This document shows, one piece after another, positions 11,300 through 22,357 of a stretch of DNA of 64,000 bases; within the stretch, counting starts at the first letter, position 1; each line of letters opens with the position of its first letter. Origin of the DNA: Lithospermum erythrorhizon (lineage: Eukaryota; Streptophyta; Magnoliopsida; Boraginales; Boraginaceae). The notes below the pieces were generated by a model, which saw only the letters and a list, made by a program, of their open reading frames with translations, was not told where the DNA came from and did not search any database. The stretch spans positions 62,001 to 126,000 of the forward strand of contig JADFUC010000374.1 in the NCBI GenBank assembly GCA_019722365.1. Direction: 5' to 3'. A program made the translations under genes and the position numbers.

Positions 11300-14200
11300 A
11301 TATGGGTTGAGTATTACATTTGTTGTATGAATAGTAGCTCCTGTTGTCATGGAAATATTTTGATCTGGAACTAGCTTGAAGTCAATATGCTGTAGGACAA
11401 CGGTCAGCGAAACAATTGCCTCCAACAGAGCAAATTGATCACCAACACACTTTCGTGGACCTCCACCAGCTGATAAATCTATAAATAGAAAATTTTCAAC
11501 CCAAATCATTCGATTAATAAGTATTTTAACCAGTCTGGGGCTGCAATTGTAAAGTTGAATATGGAATAACATATGGAGATGTATTCTTATGTTTTTTGAT
11601 AACTTATTGCGGATTTTAAGTAATAGATTTTTCAAAGATGAAACCAATACCTGAAATCAGTGTTTGTTTCATTAGGTAAGGCACCTTCTAAGTCAAACCT
11701 TTCTGGATCAAATTCTTCTGCTCTTTCCCAGACCATTGTAAAATGCTAACTAAACAATAAGACTAAATGCACGTATATCAAATAATGGATGGAATGTGTC
11801 TCTCTTACAGAGAAATAATTCTAGCATATTGAAAAGGCGATTATACCCCTGTGGTAAAATGATTGGAGTCACGACTGGTGAAAAAGACTTCAGCAAGATG
11901 GTAATATATGTGTATGGAAATGCCAAGTAAACTTCTAATGAGGAACTTGAGAAACTTACATGGGCATGCAACTCCAGTTTTCTATTGGGGAAAGAATACA
12001 GTCATATGAAGACCAATATATACACAAGTTTAAGCATGTGGGTTTGAGAGCGGTTTTGAAATTGTAAGTCTAATGGGCAATAATTGAAATCAATTGGGCG
12101 TATAAAGCTTTATAAGAATCCACTGGTTTCCTTTACAGTTGCAGAATGTCCTCGGTCTTAGCCTTTTCTTTAAACCCAAAAAATCATTTTAAATTTCTTC
12201 CTTCTTTATTTTCTATAATTTTATCTGAACGTACCATTGAAGAATGATGAATGTTATATACTGATATCATTATGTCTTGCCCAGCATCCACCATGTAGTT
12301 TGGGAGTCAGGTACTCTGAGAGCCTTCTTATCAAGACCTGGTAAATAATTGGATAATATTGAACTAGAATGTTCAAAACAAATAAGACTAGCAACAAAAC
12401 ACAGGGAAACGGAGACCTAAGAGGGGGTGTGGATATTTTCAAAAAACGGCGATCTATGATGCACTGGTCACAAACTTAGATCCTTTTATGGTTCCCTTAT
12501 AAGTAGGAGATCGTCCCTTTTGTGAAACTCTAATAATTTCATCCTGTGGCTTCAAACGCAATTAACCCGCATTTTATATCGAAATGTATGTGTTTCCTAC
12601 TGATAGCGTAATAAAGCCATATTCTAGCTAGCCACCTAGAAGAATATTTTACAGGTATCCTCAAGTAACACTTAATGTGATGAGGATTGAGGACGGTCAA
12701 TGATTAGCTGGAAAGGCATAACCATATGAAGAGCCAAAAGCTATACTACAGGCATTCCTACTCCAGTAACATTTCAAAGTCTTTGATGAGGACATTGAAG
12801 CAGAAGCATGAAAAGTACTTCTTCTACTACTGTAAGTATGCACTGGCCAAACTATACCTTAATTAATAGTTTTGTCAGATATAGAAACTACAATGTAGAA
12901 TCCAATTCAATCATGACACTGGTTTTAATGATGGTGTTCACATTCTTAAAAACCTAAGGTACTAAAGCCATGGGTTATTTCCAACTTAATGAATCTATAG
13001 GCGGACCTTATATATACAATTTGGGGATGAACTATTTAAGGCTAGAAAGATAGGACTCTCAATATGGCTAATGGATCCAAGGCAGAGCTTTTGTGGGATA
13101 TGGAAAAACCATAAGAACTATAATGACTTTTCTGCTATGTAGCTACAGGTGACAATGAAACCATCGACGAAGGGATTGCACCTTTGCTTAGGAAAGAGGT
13201 GATATCCAAGGAGCAATCAACCAGAAGCCTATGGCCAGCAACAAGCATTGACAGAAGGTCAAGTTGGGGCAATTCCCTGAGGACCCAAAAGAGAAGATAA
13301 TCACTTTAAACTGTGGCCAAATATAAGTAGTACGCTGGAAACTGTGAAGGAAGAACTTTTAGCTGGATTTTATTTGCATAAACTTATACTGTGAAGCTTC
13401 AAGCCTTCAACTATCACTTGCCCCACAATCTAGGCTTGAATGAGCAAGTCCAACTTGGCGGGTAACTAAACGAGATACTTTGAACTTAGTACTGTATAGT
13501 ATAAGAGTGAACTAAATTTGAACTTTTATTAAATAATAGTATCTGGACAATCATATTGCAAAAGAAGAAAATGTAGGACTAAAGTAGGCTGCATTTAAAA
13601 TTATGTATATCTGTAAAGTATTGTTGTTCCAGTACGATCAAAGAATCATATGCATCTTTGTCTAACATCGATTATGGGCTTGATTTAACCCTAGGGCAAC
13701 CGATCTAGGGGACAAAGTTCAACTTGGGATATGGAGGTCAGTACAGCTTTTAACAATGGAGACAAACGCATTAATTTAAGTGAAGAATGGAGAGGTATGT
13801 GAGCAGATCAATGCCAATTGAATAGGGCGAGTATTAATGCACTTCAAGTGGATTATTTATGAGTTAGTTATAGTAGTTAGCTGCTAGCTTAGTTGTTTTT
13901 CATTATAGCTAGAATCTGATTCCCAACTGATTCTTGATTCTTGACTTAGTGTTTATCTTTTAATAGACTCACAAGCCCATATGGGAAACAATAACAGTTG
14001 TAATTGTATTCATTCAAGGCCTTGAGTCCTGGGCTACAATATCCCACTTCTTCTCTTCCTATATTCCTCAAGCTTTTAAGCTTGCTTTTGCCTCTTTAGT
14101 GATTGGCTAGCTCCCTGTGCAAAAGTTCCTTGTTTTTCTACAATATCAACTACTAGTTTGTTGGATGGTTGCAATAGTTCTTATAGAGCTCACCTCCTCC

Positions 14201-15590
14201 CCGCTAGCAAGCAAGAACCGGAGGATGCTTGGATCAGTTTCATTGACATATTCCTCCTCAAGTATCTTCTCTCCCTCCTTATCTACAATCTCTTTGCATT
14301 TTTCAATGAGTTCTTCAACAGTTTCTCTTACTTCAATAAGCAGATTTTGGCCTTGACATTTGGTTCTGGAACACCTTACAGCGCTTTCAATCTAAGTGAA
14401 CATGGAAATTGAACTATGAGGAAGTGGATCCAATCAAGTGGGTGGACAACCAAATTATATAACATTCTGGATGAAGGCTAAAGTAGTAAAATGCACCTCC
14501 AGTATGGTAGCACGCTTCGCTGCTCGTGACTTTGCTTTTGTGCTTGCATAGACTGGCTCTTTTTTAAATAAATCTGGACTTCCGCTGAAGTAAGAGAATC
14601 GAAATTATAGTTGAATATGGCTAGACCAATGACACTAAGGTTTAATCTGGGAAAAAAAAATTGCCTCCTTAAGTGCTTAAGCAGACCCATTGAGTGCATT
14701 AACCTTCAACTTCTCCACCAATTCCCCAAAGCACATTTGACAAAATTCTGCCTCAGTTAACAATTTTACTCTATGGCACTTGTGGAAGAGATGGAACTAC
14801 AGCCTCCTCAGCTCCACCTATAAAATTTGACTTTTTATACATCTTCAACCCATGAACATAAAACCAGCAAATATATCAGTGAGGTAGCAAACATGGCATC
14901 CTAATTACCTGTAACCAAACAACAATGCCCTTAATCATCTACATTTAGTTATAAGTGGTTTTTAAGCAGTATTAAACTAACTAGATAAACTAAGATAGGA
15001 ATTCTAAACTAACTAGATAAACTAAGATAGGAATTCTATAAGATATCTTAAATTGGAAATTACATGGAACAATTAACTTTTTAATAAATAACTCAGTAAT
15101 TATATTGAGCAATTAATAAACTTTGACTCTCTTACCTCCTACAATCAAAATAAACCGATACCTAAACTAATTAACTCTGCCATGGTATGAATACACAATG
15201 CCTATTCAACCTCTTTCATTATTTAACACTCTATAATAGACAACAAAAACCATCCAAAAGATAATGTAATAAATATCAAAAAGTAAATAAAGTTGAGATA
15301 TTTACCACCCAAAGAGGGCCTTCAGCAATGGCAAAGCCAGAACCAAACAAGAACCTGTGGAACTTCCCAGCAACAAGACCTTGTGAGCATTTTCCTATAC
15401 TCCTTTTGAGCATATATTTGTGCAATATCAGGATCACTAAATAATACTGTACCTGGGTCCAAATTTGTGAAAGTCTTGTAATGGACCTTTATACCTTCAT
15501 CCATTTGAATAAAGGCAAGAAAAGTGAGCAATCTAAGCTGTGAAATGTCCCAGCTTTGGAATCTTGCAGTTGGATATTTGGAAGCATCTT
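11300..15590 (-). pseudogene. decayed CYP97C-type carotenoid hydroxylase gene
   Basis: Exon remnants of a CYP97C (LUT1-like, carotene epsilon-ring hydroxylase) cytochrome P450 are in order on the minus strand. They are ~15310-15590 (N-terminal FGSGFAIAEGPLW block), ~14480-14665 (NLSVIGLAIFNYNFDSLT, LLPYW-like end), ~14150-14385 ([31 protein letters not shown]), ~12240-12345 (VLIRR, GQDIMISVYNIHHS), ~11653-11738 ([25 protein letters not shown]) and ~11300-11490 ([30 protein letters not shown]). The haem-binding Cys segment survives, but the exon join before it is one base out of frame. Frameshifts also split the 12.3-kb, 14.35-kb and 15.4-kb exons. The oxygen-binding AGHETT exon was not found. 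Introns are retained, so this is not a retrocopy. The C-terminus fits CYP97C better than CYP97A or CYP97B. Confidence 0.85.
14973..15036. repeat. perfect 32-bp tandem duplication
   Basis: Two adjacent identical 32-bp units begin with TAAACTAACTAGATAAACTA. The copies show no divergence, so the duplication is recent compared with the surrounding decayed gene, where it sits in an intron-equivalent. Confidence 0.9.
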
Positions 15591-15719
15591 TGATATAAAA
15601 TGGGATGATTTTTGTTTTAAGAAGAACATTCTGAGATGTCATGTGGCTTTTAAAAGTGTGTGGCTTATAGGAGCAGTTGATAGTGAGGTGGTGGTGGTGG
15701 AGGTGGGGGTAAATTGACA

Positions 15720-17300
15720 AAATAAGATAAAGAAACGGAGGATGCCATAATCTCCTTTTTTAAGCAATCTAAAAGTATTAGTGGTTCTACTTGTAACTCA
15801 CAGTGTCCATTAACAAGGATGACCACCACGTCACCTCAGTTGTCATACACACTGTCACAGTAAAAAAGGGTATTTTCCGGTTTATTTCAAATCTACCAAT
15901 ATTCATTTATGAGAAGTATCAACCCTATGAAGATGAGCAGTTGTATGAAGTATGAATATCGCTAGAACTAACAGCATGTGTTCCCCTAAACTATCAGACT
16001 TCTATTTCAATTTCTACATTTTTAGATAGCTTTTGGTGTGACCATACATCCACTATATCGGTTGTTTGTATTACAATGTATTATTACTACTGATTTAAGT
16101 TCAAATATATATTTTCTGATTTCATTGGAAAGATTTCTTATATTTAAGACTTGTATTAACTCTTGTGATTTCTCTCCTAAACAATAAGATTTGAGATTTG
16201 TATATATGGGAAAGCATTTACAAGATATTTTCAGTATATATTTTAGCAGACTCTATTCTTATATAAAAGTCAAGCCCGCAACTGAAAGATTAGATTGACC
16301 AATTCCACCCACCCCATACATAAGAATTCTCAGTATGGGTGAGTGAGCAAAAGATTTGAGAGATTATATTTTAAGGTGTTGAATGCTAAGTAGAAGTTAA
16401 TTTCTAAACTTCTAACTGAATGCACGATTGCTGGTGACACTCAATGCTATAAAATAACCATGAGTAGTTTTCATCAGAAACACCTGAGTTTTATGATGTG
16501 TCATGAGTATATAATTTATTAATAGTTTCGAAGAGACAAAGAGATTCGGCGAAGATAAAGATTTATTTGTAACATTTCAATATCACAAGAAAACCTTTAT
16601 CAAGTAAAGTTACCTCGGTGCCATCAAACCGAATCAAGCAAATTTTACCCTTTTGCTTTTTGAATTTCTCGTGACGATGATTGCTATTGCCTCATGATTT
16701 CAGACGGTCAACTGAAAGGTTATTGACCGTTGTCTACAATTGCAGCTGCTCCATCAAATCTATTTCACAACAAAAGCACATTTAACTTTCACCGCTATTG
16801 GATCGCTATTTCAAACTATGATTAATAGTCAAAATCAACTAATTTTGAAAGATCTATCGAAATGAGGAATTGAATTATTTGTATTTAGTTAAAACAAATA
16901 TGATCGAATGAGGATTGTTAATCAATCTTTCTAGTGTTTATTATTATTGACCCCTAAATTTCTTAGTTTTAGTGCAAGTGTCACCACACATGTCAGCTAA
17001 TATATTGACACTTTCCTATTTCTCAATATTTCTGATACTTGAAGAATTTCCAGGAACTAAACACAACATAGTTTTCAAACTCAATCCCAATCAACTAGTC
17101 TCCCAAACTTCAATATGCAATCATGATAATTGATAATTTATAATTCTGAATGCAGCCATGCACAAATTTAATTAATTTATTGCAACTGTTAATAGTTTAC
17201 TTCATTTCTGCAGTTTCACTACAGCCCACCTGTTTTGATGCTTTTCATCTTTATCAAAACTTATCCTACTTATAAAACCCCCAATAATTACTCATTTACT
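15720..17300. other. spacer, no gene seen
   Basis: AT-rich sequence lies between the CYP97C remnant and the receptor kinase. I see no coding exon or recognisable transposon. Its right end is presumably promoter for the kinase gene. Confidence 0.4.
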
Positions 17301-17305
17301 TAAAT

Positions 17306-17515
17306 CTTTTTTGCTACAAAACTCATCTTTTTTGGTATAAAAATCAACTTTTTTATACAAAGAACTTTTTTTTTTGCTACAAAAATCATATTTTTAGTAT
17401 AAAACCTCATATTTTTAGTATAAAACTCATATTTTTTGGGCACAAAAATCATAATTTTTGGTACAAAGATCATATTTTTTGTACAAAGATCATATTTTTT
17501 GGTACAAAAATTCAA
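17306..17515. repeat. short tandem repeat abutting the kinase start codon
   Basis: About ten imperfect copies of a 20-23-bp unit resembling ATCATATTTTTTGGTACAAA end about 20 bp before the first ATG of the receptor kinase. They would fall in its 5' UTR or core promoter. The minus-strand frame through it (repeated FVPKK/FYTKN) is a by-product of the repeat. Confidence 0.85.
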
Positions 17516-17533
17516 GAACATAGCTTTTACAGT

Positions 17534-19378
17534 TTGGATTATTATATGATGGGTCAATTTGCTTCATCCCTTTTGTTCTTCTTCATGTTTATACTAATTT
17601 GCTCGAGATTTATAGCAAAAGCTGCAAATTCAACATGCCCTATTGATTTTAGCTATGTTGAAACATTCCCATGGGACAATTCAGTTTGCCATGAACCAAT
17701 TGACAAATATTGTTGTTTAACTCTTAGAAATCTTTTTGGTATTGGACTTTCTCAATATCTTAAAGATACCAACAATTTTTATTTCAAAGATTCCAATACT
17801 TCATCTTCTTGTATAAATAGTTTCCAAACTGAGCTTAATTTTCTTGAAATACCATTAAGTTATTCTCAATGTGTGAATGATTCATTAAGTGAGTATGTTC
17901 TTGAAAAATCTGATTGTGCAGGAATAGGAAATATTCATGATTGGGTTGAAAAAGTTGGAAATTATAGTGATTTGGATTTAGCTTGTAATGCAGATTTAAC
18001 TAGGTTGACTCCTTGTAGTGCTTGTCTTGATGCTGGTATGAAAGTTACTACAAAATTGGCATCTTTTGATCCAAATAATACTAAGTGTTTCTTTTTTACT
18101 TGTTTTTATGCTGCTGCAATTGTTAATCAGTATGGTCCTCGGGATTCGAGGGCCTCGGGTTGTATATTGAATATTCAAATGGCAAAGACTGAAAAGAAAT
18201 CGAATAGATTTAGTGGTGTTAAGTTGATTTCTGCTATATTGGGTGTTGTGTTGGGGGTTTTGGTTAGTGTTTGGTTGTTTTTGGTTTATAGGAAATGGGA
18301 TAGGAAAAAGAGGGATCTTGCTGTTCATGAGAAATATGTCGATGGGGTTAAGTCACGAGTTTTGCCTAATACAGGGGCTAAATGGTTTAATGTTGGTGAG
18401 TTAGAAGTTGCTACTAGTGGATTTTCTCAGAAGAATGTGTTGGGTCAAGGGGGGCATGGGGTTGTCTACAAAGGGGTGCTTTCTGATGGGAATGTGGTTG
18501 CTGTGAAGCAGATTTTTGATTTGGAGTCGATTGAGGATGATGAGTTTACCAATGAGGCACAGATCATTAGCAAGATTAGGCATAGGAATCTTCTTGCTCT
18601 TAGAGGATTTTGTGTTGCAAGTGATTCGATTCAGGGTAAAAGGCGATATCTTGTTTATGATTTTATGGAAAATGGAAGTCTTGATGATCATCTCTTCAAT
18701 CAAAGTGGGATTCAGTTATCTTGGCCTCGGAGGAAAAATATCATTCTTGATGTGGCAAAAGGGCTTGCTTACTTGCATCATGGAATCAAGCCTGCGATTT
18801 ATCACCGCGATATAAAGGCTACAAACATACTTTTGGATACAGAAATGAAAGCTAAAGTTGCAGATTTCGGATTAGCTAAGCAGAGCAAAGAAGGGCAAAG
18901 TCATCAAACTACAAGGGTGGCCGGCACATATGGTTACCTAGCACCCGAGTATGCTCTCTACGGTCAACTAACTGAGAAAAGTGATGTTTACAGTTTTGGT
19001 ATAGTTATTCTTGAAGTAATGAGTGGTAGGAGAGCTCTTGAGGCCTCGACTTCTGCAGCACCCTTACTTGCAGATTGGGCGTGGGCGCTTATAAAGTCAG
19101 GAAACACTCTCGACATTATAGACAAATCGATCAAGGGAGAAGGTCCGGATGGGGTGATGGAAAGATTTGTCCAAGTTGGTATTCTTTGTGCTCATGTGAT
19201 GGTTGCTCTAAGGCCATCCATCGCCGACGCTCTAAAGATGCTTGAAGGCGATATTGACATACCACCATTGCCTGATAGGCCATTGCCTCTGGCTGATGAG
19301 TCTTTTAGATCATCCTACAATTCTTTTGCAAGTCCTAGAATATCAGTGATTAAACTACCAGAACAAAGAAGTAGGTGA
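17534..19378 (+). CDS. SPARK-domain receptor-like kinase (At1g11050-like)
   Basis: This is a complete intronless 614-residue single-pass membrane kinase. Residues 1-31 include a hydrophobic signal peptide. MDYYMM offers three possible starts, and the Met at residue 6 would give a more typical signal sequence. Residues 35-210 are a cysteine-rich extracellular SPARK-type domain beginning CPIDFSYVETFPW. A membrane segment spans about 230-252, followed by a basic stop-transfer stretch. The cytosolic kinase keeps all key motifs: glycine loop GQGGHGVVYKG at 304-314, VAVK with Lys325, HRDIKATN at 424-431, DFG at 444-446 and APE at 470-472. The RD-type HRD motif predicts an active Ser/Thr kinase. Overall it matches the family of 'probable receptor-like protein kinase At1g11050'. 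The ligand and pathway cannot be read from sequence. Confidence 0.93.
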   Translation: MDYYMMGQFASSLLFFFMFILICSRFIAKAANSTCPIDFSYVETFPWDNSVCHEPIDKYCCLTLRNLFGIGLSQYLKDTNNFYFKDSNTSSSCINSFQTELNFLEIPLSYSQCVNDSLSEYVLEKSDCAGIGNIHDWVEKVGNYSDLDLACNADLTRLTPCSACLDAGMKVTTKLASFDPNNTKCFFFTCFYAAAIVNQYGPRDSRASGCILNIQMAKTEKKSNRFSGVKLISAILGVVLGVLVSVWLFLVYRKWDRKKRDLAVHEKYVDGVKSRVLPNTGAKWFNVGELEVATSGFSQKNVLGQGGHGVVYKGVLSDGNVVAVKQIFDLESIEDDEFTNEAQIISKIRHRNLLALRGFCVASDSIQGKRRYLVYDFMENGSLDDHLFNQSGIQLSWPRRKNIILDVAKGLAYLHHGIKPAIYHRDIKATNILLDTEMKAKVADFGLAKQSKEGQSHQTTRVAGTYGYLAPEYALYGQLTEKSDVYSFGIVILEVMSGRRALEASTSAAPLLADWAWALIKSGNTLDIIDKSIKGEGPDGVMERFVQVGILCAHVMVALRPSIADALKMLEGDIDIPPLPDRPLPLADESFRSSYNSFASPRISVIKLPEQRSR

Positions 19379-22357
19379 ACATTTGTTGACAAATCAAAAT
19401 GAAAAATATGTTCAAATAATAAGCTGAACTTGCCTTGAAAATGTAATGAAGGGTGACTAATCTTTATTACTTTTTGCAAAATTTTCAAGTTCATTGATGT
19501 GAAAGATTGCCTTTTTTATTTGTAACTTATCAACTTGTATATGAATATACATGGATGGCAATGCAAGTAATCCTTTTTTCATTTGTTTGAATAATATTTG
19601 GTTTGTCTTTAATCTAGTGTTAGTCGTTTTATTCTAAAGTGACCCTTGTACTAATTAAATTGGGATCTACCACCAAACCTTCTAGAAAAGAATGGAAGAA
19701 GGGAATTAAAACTTTACTTAATAACACTTTCTGGTTTAATCCTTGATGTTCACATTGTGTGATTATAACATTAGTCGGCAGCATCCAGGATGGATATGTT
19801 GGCTAAAATAAAATGCCAAGATTGGAATAAAGAAGTAGAGTCTTAAGTCACCTTGAATTTTTAAGTATAATGTGTTTGACTTCATGAGGAGCAATTTATA
19901 TTGAGAATGCCGAGGTAATTCTGAAAAGGAAAGGATTCGTTACGTCGATTGAAATAACGTTCATGATTAAGCTGCATCAGTAATATTACAGCAATCTCGA
20001 GGTCGTTAGTGTAGCTTGTTCAGCATTTGAATATGTCATACGTAACCTAGCTTAGAACCTTCAAGGGGGTTCAAATAGGCTGGAAGGCTTGAGCCTTGAG
20101 TAAGAAGTTAAAAACATATATACAAATAATACAATTTTATTCAAGATGTCGTTCGGCAAAATAAACGACTCACGCTTTTTAGGAAATTTATTTCGTTTTG
20201 AGTCAATTTTTTCGAGACGGTTCCGGAAGCATCGAGCATTAAAATGCGACATTATTTAAAATTGAAACCAAATATAATTGATCAATGATATATACAATTA
20301 AACTAATGAGAGAGAATCTTTATTTAAATTTTTTATCAGGATTAAATTTTGCAGCTTGAATCTTGACAACATTGAGAAAAAAGTAGTATGGTGGAATTTT
20401 TGAGAATTTTAACGGAAGATTGATTATAAAATTAGTTTGTAATGTCTTGTCGATAATCAGCCGCATATGATATGAAACACTCATTCATTTTGCTGCTTTA
20501 ATTAAAAATTCGGGCAGATTCAGAAAAAAAGCTCGAGAACGAAAATTTATAAATACCCAAACAGTAATAAAAATCTATCAAATGACTATTTTGCCTCTAA
20601 AAAAAATTTCGTCAAACACTGCGCTTGTAAATAGGCATTCGAATAAGGCCACATACTTTTCCTTTTCAGATTTTAAAGTGATGTGATTACAAAATGTTAG
20701 AAAGCGTATGCATCCATTGCTCACAAATTTTTTCTACAAATAGATTGTCATCAAACTTTTTTTATTTAGAGTTATCTTTTTATGTATGTATTTTATGAAG
20801 TTTCTATTATTGCTTTAAAGCATAAAAATGATATTTGAAGATTTTGAAAATAGAAAAAGTAAAGATAAAATAATATAAGGAGGCGGTATAAATTTGGGGC
20901 GTGTGTAAATTTTTGTAAAGGATCGAGAGTTATGAGAAATTTGGCTTGTCATTTGCTCGATTTTAATTTTTATTTTATTATAATTTTAGGAGGCTGATGC
21001 ACGTACTCTTAGTACTCAAAATAATGTATCGCCAGATAAAATAATTGGCCGTTTGATTTTATTGAAATTGAACTTTATTAATCAATTATTAATTATTTTC
21101 TTATTTTAAAAATATAAAATTTATATAATTGAATTTTCGTCTTTTAAAATCTTTTTCATGTCAATAATTTTGATTTTTTTAATAATATAATTAAAAAGTA
21201 ATTGAAAATATATGAGCAAGACAATTATTTTGAATTGGAGGAACTAATATTTTAATTTTTCAACTCTACCCTTATGTCCATGCTTGTATTTAAATGAATA
21301 TTTCGTGCAATGCTCATACATGAGGGTCTACTAACGTCCATAGTGCGCGTCAACATATTAAATGTCTCCTTTTTAATCATGTTTAATACTCCGTAATTCA
21401 TAAAATCAAACTTTAATTAGCGTTTGAAGCTTTTTGAAATTAAATTTTATTAGTAATTATTAATTATTAACGATTTTAAAAATTTAAAATTTATATAATT
21501 GGATTAAGTCTTTTAAATACTTTTTACAATATTAATTTTTTAATAAGCCAATTAAAGTAATTGAAGATTAAAGATTTGTCTGGAAATATATGTGATAAAT
21601 TGATTAAAATGGATTGGAGGTGTATGTTCGATTTCACTTTTAACTATAAACATAAAAAAGGTTGAAGGATTATTTTTGAATTAGAAGATGTCAATGGCCG
21701 AATAAATGCGAGACTTGGAAGCTTGTGGCGTAAGTGGATCGATAAGTTTAGATTACAATTTATGCGTATTACATTTTTTTAGGGATTTCGATTTGTAGTC
21801 TATCATATTTATAATCTTATCAATTATTTATGGGGATAGACTTCAATTTCATTTGATGTATATGTATTACAATTGATTATGTCATAGTAATTACGTTTAT
21901 GAATGAATATCGTCGTTGATTTAAAATGATAAACATAAAGCGAAATTTCCTCAGATTCGGTCAATTTTAGACGTTACTGATATATGATATATACACTTAA
22001 ACTAATCAAATAAAATGCTTATTCAAATGGTTGTCGGATCAATTTTCTGAGGAAATAAAATTTTAGCGGCTTATTGAGAAAAAGCAGAATGCGGCGAATT
22101 TTAATAATTTGATAAAAAATTGATTTATAAAATAAGTTTGTGATATACGTATAATGTAAGCTACATAGAATTTAACACTATAATTAGAAATTCGAAATAG
22201 TTTGGGAGGAAAAAAACGCGTTTAATATAATCCACAATAAATTCGATCTCAAATAGAAGAAATAATAATTCAAGAAACATAAAACTTCTCTTTGATTAGC
22301 TTGACTCGATTGACTTAAAGTTTATCAAATTCATCAATTTAATTCAATTCCTAAGCG
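19379..22357. other. AT-rich spacer with diverged duplications
   Basis: No gene is seen. Two pairs of old direct duplications are visible: 20280-20450 resembles 21975-22145 (shared GATATATACA, AAACTAAT, AAAATTTTGCGGC-like and GAATTTTAA blocks), and 21045-21220 resembles 21415-21580 (shared AAATTTATATAATTG and GTCTTTTAAA). The right end must include the VPS37 promoter and 5' UTR. Confidence 0.45.

Noticed and set aside
17996..18703. Two 100-110-codon minus-strand frames under the receptor kinase
   Set aside because: They are shadows of the intact 614-residue kinase frame on the plus strand.
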